A stretch of 64,000 bases of DNA from Macrococcoides equi (GCF_047425865.1 NZ_CP179735.1); one strand, 5' to 3'; positions 1 to 8,416 are shown, counted from the stretch's first letter. Made by a program: numbers and translations. Notes: a model not told the origin generated them from the sequence alone.

Positions 1-87
1 AACTTCTTCTCAATGTTCTATGAATTTGTATTCAGTTTCATCATCGCTGGATTACCATTCATGCATAAGAAGTTCGGTATCGCTTAA
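1..87 (+). CDS. C-terminal end of an integral membrane protein (partial)
   Basis: The window opens inside an open frame that gives 28 residues and a TAA stop. The residues are strongly hydrophobic (FFSMFYEFVF, then FIIAGLPF) and end in a short basic tail with HKK, as expected for a last membrane segment followed by a cytoplasmic tail. A hairpin terminator follows within about 10 bases. The family cannot be named from this fragment; a transporter is the most likely kind. Confidence 0.6.
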   Translation, partial: NFFSMFYEFVFSFIIAGLPFMHKKFGIA

Positions 88-96
88 TATTCATAG

Positions 97-132
97 AAAA
101 AGTGAAGTCATTTTCATGGCTTCACTTTTTTG
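97..132. terminator. Bidirectional intrinsic terminator
   Basis: Arms AAAAGTGAAGTCA and TGGCTTCACTTTT form a near-perfect stem with a short loop, followed by a T-run on the plus strand and preceded by an A-run that serves the minus strand. It lies between two convergent genes and can end both. Confidence 0.85.
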
Positions 133-135
133 TTG

Positions 136-657
136 TTAATGATTGTTTTCATGCATCTTTTTATAAACTTTTGCTTTTTCAGCGTATTCCTGCTGAATAC
201 GAGCCATATCAGCTTTGTCTTCATCAGTGAGTGCTCTCACCACTTTAGCGGGTCTACCCATCGCAAGCATGCCTGGTGGAACTTTCTTTCCAGGTGTAAG
301 TAATGAACCTGCGCCTAAAAATGCGCCTTCACCAATTTCTGCCCCATCTAATACAGTGGAATCCATACCAACAAGCGCTCCTTTACGGATGATACTCGAA
401 TGTAGCGTAACGCGATGACCAACTGTAACATTCTCTTCTATTATGAGTGGAGCATCCGGTGATTGATGCAGACAGCATAAATCCTGAACATTAGAGTGTT
501 CGCCGATGATGACTGGACTAACGTCACCACGAATCACTGTTCCATACCAAACAGATGCATCTTTAGCGATAGTAACATCACCTGTTACTATTGCATTAGG
601 AGCAACAAATGCACTGTCGTCAACTTTCGGATAGTTTCCATTATATTCATATAACAT
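136..657 (-). CDS. Gamma-carbonic anhydrase family protein (YrdA/PaaY type)
   Basis: A 173-residue left-handed beta-helix protein. Hexapeptide repeats of the I/V-G-x-x pattern run from about residue 15 to 135, and a charged helix (about 143-173) closes the chain. The three histidines that bind the metal in gamma-carbonic anhydrases are present as His64 (CCLHQ), His81 and His86 (VGHRVTLHS). The family is trimeric and cytosolic; many members have weak or unproven carbonic anhydrase activity, so the reaction is inferred. The start is supported by an AGGAGGT ribosome site six bases upstream. It is monocistronic and convergent with the preceding gene. Confidence 0.85.
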   Translation of the reverse strand: MLYEYNGNYPKVDDSAFVAPNAIVTGDVTIAKDASVWYGTVIRGDVSPVIIGEHSNVQDLCCLHQSPDAPLIIEENVTVGHRVTLHSSIIRKGALVGMDSTVLDGAEIGEGAFLGAGSLLTPGKKVPPGMLAMGRPAKVVRALTDEDKADMARIQQEYAEKAKVYKKMHENNH

Positions 658-739
658 GTTATGACCTCCTGATACAAGTTTGTTATAATTATGATATCAT
701 TATTTAAACAGATATAGAAATCATTAAAGGAGTATCATT

Positions 740-1561
740 ATGTGGAAATGGGAAACTGAAAAGGCACCGAAAGGTATCGTCGTAATTGTTCATAATATAT
801 TGGAACATCACGGGAGATACGCTTGGTTTATCACACATCTTAGAAGAGATGGTTATCATGTAATTATGGGAGATTTACCCGGTCAGGGGCAGACGTCACG
901 TGTAAATCGTGGTCATATTGAACACTTTGATGAATACCGCGAGAAAGTCCTTGAATGGATTGAAGTTGCAGAAGAGTACCATTTACCAGTATTTTTGTTA
1001 GGCGTTGGTCTAGGTGGATTAATTGCTGTGAATTTACTTGAGAAGGTGAATTTAAAGTTAGAAGGGATCATGCTTGTGTCACCGTTATTTGGATTCCAGA
1101 ATACTGTAACGACACGTAAAAATTTCCTGGCATCAAGTTTAAGTTCAATTTCTAAGGATGCAAAATTCGACATGAATATTCCTCTGGAAGATTTTTCGAG
1201 AGATAAAGAAGTCATCGCTGAAATGAAAAGTGATCCATTAATGTTGCAGAAAGTTAGTTTTAACTGGTATAAATCGATTATTGAAACGATGAAAGAAACA
1301 ATGGAGAATATCGATAAGATGAATGATATTCCACTGATGATTATGTATTCAGAACAGGATCGAATTGCTGATATCGATCAAATTAAACTTTTCTCAAGAG
1401 AAGTAAAGTCGTCAGAAATATATATCAAAAACTGGCGTACACTCTACCACGAACTGCATAATGAACCAGAAAAAGATAACGTATTGTATTATATTGAATC
1501 ATTTATGAACAACAGAATGAATTATATTGGGTTGATTACGGATGAAATGGGTATAGATTAA
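740..1561 (+). CDS. Alpha/beta hydrolase, lysophospholipase-like, nucleophile serine replaced
   Basis: A 273-residue protein of the Hydrolase_4/monoglyceride-lipase-like family. The oxyanion region (HNILEHHGRY, residues 18-27) and the DLPGQGQT strand-loop (45-52) are typical. The nucleophile elbow, normally G-x-S-x-G, reads G88-V-G-L-G92, so the catalytic serine position is Gly90 (codon GGT). The other two triad residues look present as Asp207 and His237. Either the enzyme is inactive or it works by another route. It sits 30 bases upstream of the Rot-type regulator, probably in one transcript. A Staphylococcus aureus gene of the same family neighbours rot, from memory. Confidence 0.85.
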   Translation: MWKWETEKAPKGIVVIVHNILEHHGRYAWFITHLRRDGYHVIMGDLPGQGQTSRVNRGHIEHFDEYREKVLEWIEVAEEYHLPVFLLGVGLGGLIAVNLLEKVNLKLEGIMLVSPLFGFQNTVTTRKNFLASSLSSISKDAKFDMNIPLEDFSRDKEVIAEMKSDPLMLQKVSFNWYKSIIETMKETMENIDKMNDIPLMIMYSEQDRIADIDQIKLFSREVKSSEIYIKNWRTLYHELHNEPEKDNVLYYIESFMNNRMNYIGLITDEMGID

Positions 1562-1591
1562 GATATTGCATGGAACAGAGGGTGAAATAAA

Positions 1592-1996
1592 ATGTCAAAA
1601 GATAAACATGAAGTTAGTGATATGGTGCTGTTGAATGATTTACAGAAAGAAATAGATGAAGTTTTTGATTTAATTTCTTCGGAATTTAATTTAACGAAAG
1701 AAGAATATATTGTCATGGTAGCGCTTTGGGATCAAGGTCCTATGCCGATGAAAGAGTTAGACAAATATTTAGACATCAAGCCGTATAAAAGAACGCGCTT
1801 TTACAATAATTTAGTAGCAAATGGCTGGATTAAAAAAGTTCGTCCGGCAGATGATGAACGTACCGTAATGATTTATTACAATGAAGATAGAGTTTCAGAA
1901 AAAGATAAGATTGTAGATTTAGCGTGCTCTACTTTAAAAGGTAAGAAAGATAAATTAAAGTATCAATTCGACTCAATTATGGACATTTGCGGATAA
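1592..1996 (+). CDS. rot: Rot-like SarA-family transcriptional regulator
   Basis: A 134-residue winged-helix protein. The segment with K63-P-Y-K-R-T-R and the following YNNLV recognition helix, then the wing with D88-E-R-T-V, closely resemble Staphylococcus aureus Rot (repressor of toxins), which has KPYKRTRTYNNLV and DDERTV as I remember it. SarA-family proteins bind AT-rich DNA as dimers. The gene order lysophospholipase-like gene, rot, mnmM, mnmL, MFS permease, leuS supports orthology. Target genes in this organism are unknown, and toxin control cannot be assumed. The start follows a GGGTGA-type ribosome site. A strong terminator follows. Confidence 0.85.
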   Translation: MSKDKHEVSDMVLLNDLQKEIDEVFDLISSEFNLTKEEYIVMVALWDQGPMPMKELDKYLDIKPYKRTRFYNNLVANGWIKKVRPADDERTVMIYYNEDRVSEKDKIVDLACSTLKGKKDKLKYQFDSIMDICG

Positions 1997-2020
1997 TGTT
2001 TAAGGATTTGCAATATTTAA

Positions 2021-2064
2021 AGGCCGGAAGATATCAAGTTTACTGATATCTTCCGGCCTATTTT
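2021..2064. terminator. Bidirectional intrinsic terminator
   Basis: Perfect long stem: AGGCCGGAAGATATCA pairs with TGATATCTTCCGGCCT around a short loop, ending in TTTTA. It lies between the convergent rot and mnmM genes and overlaps the mnmM stop codon. Confidence 0.92.
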
Positions 2065-2629
2065 ATTCATTTTTATTTTTTCTTTTTTCAATACCGATGA
2101 CAAACGGTGGATTATTCTTCTGATTAATAAATTCATATTTAAAGATATGAGCAATATTCTGATCGATGTGCGCTAAATAATTGAGGACCGCATCCTTTTC
2201 TATTTTTCCTTCCGCATGTCCTGGATAAATGACTAGAATAATGAGACCTTCTACTTCTAGTATAGAAAAGATATTTTCTATAGCCTGTATCGTTGTTTCA
2301 GGTAAAGTTACGATTGATTTATCACCTTTAGGCAAATAACCAAGATTAAATATGGCAAGGCTCACCTGTGCATTCACTACATCAAGTACTTTTTCATGTC
2401 CTAGATGATGATAGCTGATATTCTGGAAGTCACTTGTTTTCTCTTGTGTGTTATTGATAGCCTGCGCCTGAATATCGAAAGCATGGATGTGTCCAGTATG
2501 ATTTAACGTCTGTGCTAAAAATAATGTATCGTTTCCGTTACCGCATGTTGCATCAATTACTGTTGAACCCGGCTCAATATATTTTAAAATTAAGTCGCGT
2601 GCGAAAGGTAATACGCCTAAAGCTTTCAT
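2063..2629 (-). CDS. mnmM: tRNA wobble-uridine methyltransferase MnmM (YtqB)
   Basis: A 188-residue class I SAM-dependent methyltransferase. The SAM-binding motif I is VIDATCGNGNDT (residues 24-35), followed by an acidic Asp at the end of strand 2 (HAFD) and an NLGYLPKGD motif typical of the YtqB family. Members methylate the aminomethyl group of nm5(s2)U34 in tRNA to mnm5(s2)U in Gram-positive bacteria. Its start codon abuts the stop codon of the radical SAM gene upstream (TAA directly followed by ATG), so the two are translationally coupled partners in one pathway. Confidence 0.88.
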   Translation of the reverse strand: MKALGVLPFARDLILKYIEPGSTVIDATCGNGNDTLFLAQTLNHTGHIHAFDIQAQAINNTQEKTSDFQNISYHHLGHEKVLDVVNAQVSLAIFNLGYLPKGDKSIVTLPETTIQAIENIFSILEVEGLIILVIYPGHAEGKIEKDAVLNYLAHIDQNIAHIFKYEFINQKNNPPFVIGIEKRKNKNE

Positions 2630-3577
2630 TTAATGATTTTCCTTTTGATAATATTTTCCTTGATAGCTGTCACGTCGTTTCAGTTCTGCATCAATACCAT
2701 TTAATACTTCCCATTTATTTACACTCCACATCGGTCCAATCATCAGATCAATCGGTCCGTCTCCAGTGATTCGATGAATGATCATCTCCTGGGGTAGAAC
2801 TTGCAGTTGATCAGCAACAAGATTAACATAAGTTTCTTGTGACATGAATTCAACCATGCCTTTTTCATATTGTTTGACCATCGGTGTCCCTTTAAGTAGG
2901 TGCAACAGATGAATCTTTATGCCTTGTACATCCATTTGAGCGACAGTTCTCGCTGTTTCCATCATCATGTCATAATCTTCAAGTGGTAATCCGTTGATGA
3001 TATGCGTACAAATATTGATATTATGTTTACGCAGTTTAGCGACACCATCATAATAGCATTGCATATCATGTGCACGGTTAATAATATTAGATGTTTTTTC
3101 GTGTACGGTTTGTAAACCTAATTCAACCCATAAATAGGTGCGTTCATTAAGTTCTGCTAAGTATTCAACGACATCATCTGGCAAGCAGTCAGGACGTGTT
3201 GCAATGGATAGTCCCACAACGCCAGGCTGAGCGAGCGCGGCTTCATATTTCTCTTTTAATACCTCAAGTGGTGCATGCGTGTTTGTATACGCCTGGAAGT
3301 AGGCGATATATTTGCCGTCACTCCACTTTTCATGCATCTTATTTTTGATTTTTTCAAATTGTACTGGAATAGGATCGACGCGATCACCAGCAAAATCACC
3401 ACTTCCTGCAGCAGAGCAGAATGTACAGCCCCCGAATGCTACTGTACCATCACGGTTAGGGCAATCAAATCCACCTTCCAGAGCAACTTTGAATATTTTA
3501 GTTCCGAATTTTTGTCTTAAGTGATAATTCCATGTATGATATAGTTTTGAATCTAGCGCATATTTAAATTGTGTCAT
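2630..3577 (-). CDS. mnmL: Radical SAM protein MnmL (YtqA family)
   Basis: A 315-residue radical SAM enzyme of the YtqA/TIGR01212 family. The iron-sulfur cysteines are Cys39, Cys51 and Cys54 (CPNRDGT, then GGCTFC), the spaced arrangement specific to this family instead of the usual CxxxCxxC. In Bacillus the pair YtqA/YtqB takes part in building mnm5s2U34 in tRNA, replacing the MnmC function. It is the first gene of a two-gene operon with mnmM. The gene lies divergent to the MFS transporter; about 87 bases separate the two starts and probably hold both promoters. Confidence 0.87.
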   Translation of the reverse strand: MTQFKYALDSKLYHTWNYHLRQKFGTKIFKVALEGGFDCPNRDGTVAFGGCTFCSAAGSGDFAGDRVDPIPVQFEKIKNKMHEKWSDGKYIAYFQAYTNTHAPLEVLKEKYEAALAQPGVVGLSIATRPDCLPDDVVEYLAELNERTYLWVELGLQTVHEKTSNIINRAHDMQCYYDGVAKLRKHNINICTHIINGLPLEDYDMMMETARTVAQMDVQGIKIHLLHLLKGTPMVKQYEKGMVEFMSQETYVNLVADQLQVLPQEMIIHRITGDGPIDLMIGPMWSVNKWEVLNGIDAELKRRDSYQGKYYQKENH

Positions 3578-3664
3578 TATTTATCCCTCTTTCTTAACAT
3601 TAGGATTTTAACATATAATAGAGGAAATCGGAAAAATAATATTTGAGTTAAGGAGGATGACTTT

Positions 3665-4837
3665 ATGAAAATGCCTAAGCTTGTTTGGCTACTCGTCATT
3701 GGAATGGCGGTGAATGTCACAGGTGCAAGTTTAGTGTGGCCATTGAATACGATTTATTTACATAATGAGCTCGGGAAAAGTTTGAGTCTCGCTGGTATTG
3801 TTTTAATGCTTAATTCCGGTGCATCTGTACTTGGTAATTTGCTAGGTGGAACGATGTTCGATAAGTACGGAGGATATCGCTCAATACTCATTGGTATCGC
3901 TATTTCCATGTTTAGTTTAGTGGGTATTATCTTCCTGCATGGCTGGCCTTGGTATGCGATATGGTTAATCATCCTAGGATTCGGTTCAGGTATTGTATTC
4001 CCTTCAATATATGCAATGGCAGGTACAGCCTGGCCTGAAGGTGGACGTAAAACCTTTAATGCGATTTATCTTTCTCAGAATATTGGTGTGGCATTAGGTG
4101 CTGCACTCGGTGGATTTATCGCAGAACTAAGTTTTGATTATATCTTTTTGTTAAATTTATTACTGTATATAGTCTTCTTCTTTATCGCAGTTTTTGGTTA
4201 TCGTTCAACTAAAGTTGTTACAGGCGGGAACGTGATGAAAGATGTCGGAAATATAAAAGATAAGGCTCGATTCACTGCATTAATTTTAATATGTGTAGCT
4301 TATTGTGCATGCTGGATTGGTTATGTACAGTGGCAATCGACCATTTCAAGTTATACTCAGGATCTGGGTATCTCACTCAAGCAATACAGTTTACTATGGG
4401 CGATTAATGGTATTTTAATTATCGCTGGTCAGCCACTTATTCGACCAGTGATTCATATGATGAGCGAAAAGATTAAGTTACAGATTGCTACTGGTCTTAT
4501 TATCTTTATCTTGTCCTATATCGTGACGAGTTTTGCACAGGACTTTTCAATGTTTGTTATCGGTATGGTTATCTTAACTATCGGTGAAATGTTTGTCTGG
4601 CCGGCAGTACCGACGATTGCTAATGAACTAGCACCTCAAGGAAGAACAGGTGTTTATCAGGGGATTGTTAATTCTACTGCTACACTTGGTCGTGCGATTG
4701 GTCCGGTACTTGGTGGAGTTATCGTCGACATGTACGACATGCATATGATGTTTTATACAATGATTGGTTTTGTGTTAATCGGATTTATCTTTCTGTCCAT
4801 CTACGATAAAGGAATTAAACAGGCAGAGAAGATATAA
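3665..4837 (+). CDS. MFS family transporter
   Basis: A 390-residue protein with twelve predicted membrane segments. The loop between segments 2 and 3 carries the major-facilitator motif A as GGTMFDKYGGYR (about residues 61-72). The second half repeats the pattern. The substrate cannot be read from sequence; drug or metabolite efflux are the usual guesses for this YttB/MDR-like group. An AAGGAGGA ribosome site sits about seven bases before the ATG. The position between mnmL and leuS matches the staphylococcal order as I recall it. No terminator is evident before the leuS promoter. Confidence 0.85.
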   Translation: MKMPKLVWLLVIGMAVNVTGASLVWPLNTIYLHNELGKSLSLAGIVLMLNSGASVLGNLLGGTMFDKYGGYRSILIGIAISMFSLVGIIFLHGWPWYAIWLIILGFGSGIVFPSIYAMAGTAWPEGGRKTFNAIYLSQNIGVALGAALGGFIAELSFDYIFLLNLLLYIVFFFIAVFGYRSTKVVTGGNVMKDVGNIKDKARFTALILICVAYCACWIGYVQWQSTISSYTQDLGISLKQYSLLWAINGILIIAGQPLIRPVIHMMSEKIKLQIATGLIIFILSYIVTSFAQDFSMFVIGMVILTIGEMFVWPAVPTIANELAPQGRTGVYQGIVNSTATLGRAIGPVLGGVIVDMYDMHMMFYTMIGFVLIGFIFLSIYDKGIKQAEKI

Positions 4838-4915
4838 TTTACACTAAATATTTAAAATATTTTCAAAAATCAAATAAATAGGTTGCGATGTTTTTAGAAT
4901 ATTTTTATAAAAAAC

Positions 4916-4944
4916 TTGAAAAAGTGTTAAAGCTCCTTTATAGT
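4916..4944 (+). promoter_or_regulatory. Promoter of the leuS T-box transcript
   Basis: A -35 box TTGAAA (4916-4921) and a -10 box TATAGT (4939-4944) are separated by 17 bases and lie just upstream of the T-box leader. Confidence 0.7.
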
Positions 4945-4949
4945 AAAAA

Positions 4950-5140
4950 TATCTAGAGTAGTAGTAAGGGAGCAATTTTTAGAAAGCCAGTGGTTGTTGT
5001 GAACTGGTAATTGTATCTTATGAACTTGCTAGTGTTGAAAAGAATAGTTAAAGCTGCACTGATTAAAGTGAATTGCGGGTGGTACCGCGGTTGTCATAGA
5101 TGACAGTCGTCCCTGATTTTAGGGATGGCTGTCTTTTTTA
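4950..5140 (+). promoter_or_regulatory. T-box riboswitch leader of leuS
   Basis: A leader of about 190 bases carries the T-box signature GGGTGGTACCGCGG (5077-5090), whose bulge pairs with the acceptor end of uncharged tRNA. It is followed by a terminator hairpin (5102-5139: GACAGTCGTCCCT with AGGGATGGCTGTC, then T6). The stem I base pairs AGCAA (near 4971-4975) with TTGCT (5026-5030). A CTT leucine codon occurs at 5017-5019 and again at 5024-5026, either being a possible specifier. Uncharged tRNA-Leu is expected to stabilise the antiterminator and turn on leuS. The rest of the 4838-5159 gap is AT-rich with nothing else evident. Confidence 0.94.
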
Positions 5141-5159
5141 ATTTAAAGGAGGACTAATA

Positions 5160-7574
5160 ATGAGTTTCAATCATCAATCAATCGAAAAGAAATGGCAAAA
5201 ACACTGGCTAGACAACAAAACTTTTAAAACAACGGATGATACGGACAAACCAAAATTTTTCGCGCTTGATATGTTCCCATATCCATCAGGTGCAGGACTT
5301 CACGTAGGACATCCTGAAGGCTATACTGCAACAGATATCGTTTCACGTTTCAAACGTATGCAAGGTTACAATGTATTACATCCAATGGGTTGGGATGCAT
5401 TTGGTTTACCTGCTGAACAATATGCAATCGATACGGGTAATGATCCTGCAGAATTTACAAAGAAAAATATTGCAACATTTAAACGTCAAATTCAGGAACT
5501 CGGTTTCAGTTACGACTGGGATCGTGAAGTGAATACGACAGATCCAGAATATTATAAATGGACTCAGTGGATTTTTATCCAGCTGTACAAAAAAGGTTTA
5601 GCTTATGTTGATGAAGTTGCTGTAAACTGGTGTCCTGCACTTGGTACAGTGCTTTCAAATGAAGAAGTAGTTGACGGCGTTTCAGAACGTGGTGGACATC
5701 CTGTGATTCGTAAACCGATGCGTCAATGGGTATTAAAAATTACTGAATATGCTGATCGTTTATTAGAAGACTTAGATGAATTGGACTGGCCAGAATCGTT
5801 AAAAGATATGCAACGTAACTGGATCGGTAAATCAGAAGGTGCTGAAGTTGAGTTTAAAGTAGATGGTAAGGATGCTTCGTTTAGAGTATTTACAACGCGT
5901 CCAGATACAATTTTCGGTGCAACGTATGCGGTACTTTCACCAGAACATGCTTTAGTTGAACAAATTACGACATCAGAACAACGTGAAGCGGTTACTGAAT
6001 ACCAGGAACAAGCAAGTCGTAAATCTGATTTAGAAAGAACAGATCTTGCAAAAGAAAAAACAGGTGTATTTACAGGAAGCTATGCGGTTAATCCATTTAC
6101 AGATGAATTGATGCCGATTTGGATTTCGGATTATGTATTAGCATCATATGGTACTGGTGCCATTATGGCGGTACCAGCACATGATGAACGTGACTACGAA
6201 TTCGCAAAACAATTTGGTTTAGATATTAAAGCAGTATTAGAAGGCGGAGACATTGAAAAAGAAGCGTTCACTGGTGACGGTGTACACATCAATTCTGGTG
6301 AATTAGACGGCTTAAATAAAGAAGAAGGCATTCAGCGTGCCATTGAAATGCTTGAAGCAAAAGGCATTGGTGAGAAAAAAATCTCTTACAAATTACGCGA
6401 CTGGTTATTCTCTCGTCAACGTTATTGGGGTGAACCAATTCCAGTCATCATTTGGGAAGATGGTTCAATGACAACGGTGCCTGAAGAAGAGTTACCATTA
6501 ATGTTACCAAAAACAGATAAAATCATGCCTTCAGGTACTGGTGAATCACCACTTGCAAATATTGATGAATTCATTAATGTAGTTGACCCTGTTACGGGTA
6601 TGAAAGGTCGTCGTGAAACAAATACAATGCCACAATGGGCAGGTTCATGCTGGTATTATTTAAGATATATTGATCCACATAATACGGATGCGTTAGCAGA
6701 TCCTGAAAAGTTAAAATACTGGTTACCAGTTGATTTATACATCGGTGGGGCAGAGCATGCTGTACTTCACTTATTATATGCACGTTTCTGGCATAAAGTT
6801 CTTTATGATTTAGGCGTTGTACCAACGAAAGAACCATTCCAAAAGTTATTTAACCAAGGGATGATCTTAGGTGAAGGTAACGAAAAAATGAGTAAATCTA
6901 AAGGGAATGTCGTAAACCCGGACGATGTCGTAGCAAGTCACGGTGCAGATACGTTACGTTTATACGAAATGTTTATGGGACCATTAGATGCATCGATTGC
7001 CTGGAGTACAAATGGCTTAGACGGTGCAAGACGTTTCTTAGACCGTGTATATCGTGCATTTGTTACTGAAGAAGGTACACTTGCAGCTAAAGTAGTTGAT
7101 GCAGCGACACCAGAATTAGAAAAAGTGTATCACCAAACTGTGAAGAAAGTAACAGAAGACTATAATACATTAGGATTCAATACTGCGATTTCACAAATGA
7201 TGGTGTTCATCAATGAAGTTTATAAACAAGATCAGGTCAGTCGTGAATACGCGGAAGGATTTGTGAAATTATTATCACCGATTGCACCACATATCACTGA
7301 AGAAATCTGGGCAATCTTAGGTCATGATAACACGATTACGTATGAAGCATGGCCAACGTTTGATGAAAGTAAACTTGTAGATAACCAAGTTGAAATCGTT
7401 ATTCAGGTGAATGGCAAAGTAAAATTAAAAACAAAAGTAGCAAAGGACACTTCAAAAGAAGATTTAGAAACATTTGCACTATCTCAAGATGCAATTAAAA
7501 CTCAAATTGAAGGTAAGACAGTTCGTAAAGTGATTGCAGTACCAAATAAATTAGTAAATATCGTAGCGAACTAG
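5160..7574 (+). CDS. leuS: Leucine-tRNA ligase
   Basis: An 804-residue class I aminoacyl-tRNA synthetase, the usual length for bacterial LeuRS. The HIGH signature is H48-V-G-H51 and the KMSKS loop is K576-M-S-K-S580. Between them lie the zinc-binding-like region, the CP1 editing domain (about 225-415, with TTRPDTIFGATY and the GTGAIMAVPAHDERD editing motif), and the catalytic core. An anticodon-binding domain follows and the C-terminal domain ends the chain. It charges tRNA-Leu in the cytosol. The start follows AAAGGAGGA. Expression is controlled by the T-box leader. The next gene starts nine bases after the stop. Confidence 0.98.
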   Translation: MSFNHQSIEKKWQKHWLDNKTFKTTDDTDKPKFFALDMFPYPSGAGLHVGHPEGYTATDIVSRFKRMQGYNVLHPMGWDAFGLPAEQYAIDTGNDPAEFTKKNIATFKRQIQELGFSYDWDREVNTTDPEYYKWTQWIFIQLYKKGLAYVDEVAVNWCPALGTVLSNEEVVDGVSERGGHPVIRKPMRQWVLKITEYADRLLEDLDELDWPESLKDMQRNWIGKSEGAEVEFKVDGKDASFRVFTTRPDTIFGATYAVLSPEHALVEQITTSEQREAVTEYQEQASRKSDLERTDLAKEKTGVFTGSYAVNPFTDELMPIWISDYVLASYGTGAIMAVPAHDERDYEFAKQFGLDIKAVLEGGDIEKEAFTGDGVHINSGELDGLNKEEGIQRAIEMLEAKGIGEKKISYKLRDWLFSRQRYWGEPIPVIIWEDGSMTTVPEEELPLMLPKTDKIMPSGTGESPLANIDEFINVVDPVTGMKGRRETNTMPQWAGSCWYYLRYIDPHNTDALADPEKLKYWLPVDLYIGGAEHAVLHLLYARFWHKVLYDLGVVPTKEPFQKLFNQGMILGEGNEKMSKSKGNVVNPDDVVASHGADTLRLYEMFMGPLDASIAWSTNGLDGARRFLDRVYRAFVTEEGTLAAKVVDAATPELEKVYHQTVKKVTEDYNTLGFNTAISQMMVFINEVYKQDQVSREYAEGFVKLLSPIAPHITEEIWAILGHDNTITYEAWPTFDESKLVDNQVEIVIQVNGKVKLKTKVAKDTSKEDLETFALSQDAIKTQIEGKTVRKVIAVPNKLVNIVAN

Positions 7575-7582
7575 GTGGCTGT

Positions 7583-7879
7583 ATGAATATAAGTACAGCG
7601 GAGTTTGTTGAGAAAATAAAACGTGGCGATGCAATGAATATCATTGATGTCCGTGAGCAGTTTGAAGTAGCGCAAGGTATGATTAATGGTGCACAACATA
7701 TACCCATGAATGACATACCCGAACAAATGGAGACGTTAGATGCTGACACCGAGTATTATATAGTATGTGCACATGCAGTAAGAAGTGCGAATGTGACACA
7801 ATATTTATTAGGACATGGATATAAAGCTATCAATGTTGAAGGCGGTATGGCAGTTATTGAACCAATGTTAAGTGAATAA
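7583..7879 (+). CDS. Rhodanese-like domain protein
   Basis: A 98-residue single-domain rhodanese. The active-site loop is C62-A-H-A-V-R67, fitting the CxxxxR pattern of sulfurtransferases, after a standard DVRE strand (residues 22-25). It presumably carries a persulfide on Cys62 and passes sulfur to an unknown acceptor. The ATG follows the leuS stop by eight bases, with a modest AGGTGG ribosome site overlapping that stop, so translation is probably coupled to leuS. A strong terminator follows. Confidence 0.88.
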   Translation: MNISTAEFVEKIKRGDAMNIIDVREQFEVAQGMINGAQHIPMNDIPEQMETLDADTEYYIVCAHAVRSANVTQYLLGHGYKAINVEGGMAVIEPMLSE

Positions 7880-7882
7880 AAT

Positions 7883-7918
7883 AAAGCGACCCGATAGAAA
7901 ATTATCGGGTCGCTTTTT
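7883..7918 (+). terminator. Intrinsic terminator after leuS-rhodanese
   Basis: AAAGCGACCCGATA pairs with TATCGGGTCGCTTT around a short loop, followed by T5. It ends the leuS transcript just before the 61-bp repeat array. Confidence 0.92.
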
Positions 7919-7934
7919 GTGTTATTAGCCATTT

Positions 7935-8415
7935 GTATGCGACTGTAAATCAATAATACAGCCGCATATTCACTCGAAAAATCGAAATAGAGATTGTATG
8001 CGGCTATAAATCAGAAATACAGTCGCATACTCACGAGAAAAATGAAAAACGAGACGGTATGCGACTGTAAATAAGGAATACAGTCGCGTACTCACGAGAA
8101 AAATGAAAAACGAGACCGTATGCGGCTATAAATCAGAAATACAGTCGCGTACTCACGATAGAAATCGAAAACGAGACCGTATGCGGCTATAAATCAGAAA
8201 TACAGTCGCGTACTCACGATAGAAATCGAAAACGAGACGGTATGCGACTATAAATTAGAAATATAGTCGCGTACTCACGATAAAAATCGAAAACGAGTCG
8301 GTATGCGGCTATAAATCAGAAATACAGTCGCGTACTCACGATAGAAATCGAAAACGAGTCGGTATGCGTCTGTAAATCAATAATACGGCCGCATGTTCCA
8401 TACTCACAATAAAAT
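7935..8415. repeat. Tandem array of eight 61-bp units carrying dyads
   Basis: Units begin with GTATGCG at 7935, 7996, 8057, 8118, 8179, 8240, 8301 and 8362, an exact 61-bp period; the eighth degrades before the baiN stop. Each unit holds an interrupted palindrome, typified by GCGACTGTA and TACAGTCGC around 9 bases, then a spacer which in units 4 to 7 contains a second small dyad (CGAT, AGAA or AAAA, ATCG). The sixth unit has GACTATA paired with TATAGTC, a two-sided change that keeps pairing. Units 1 and 8 share the variant AATCAATAATAC followed by GCCGCAT, unlike the inner units. There are no unique spacers, so it is not CRISPR. This array fills the gap between the convergent rhodanese and baiN genes. 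Function unknown. Confidence 0.95.
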
Positions 8416-8416
8416 T

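Noticed and set aside
7935..8415. CRISPR array
   Set aside because: The units are contiguous with no unique spacers, and no cas genes are near; it is a simple tandem repeat.
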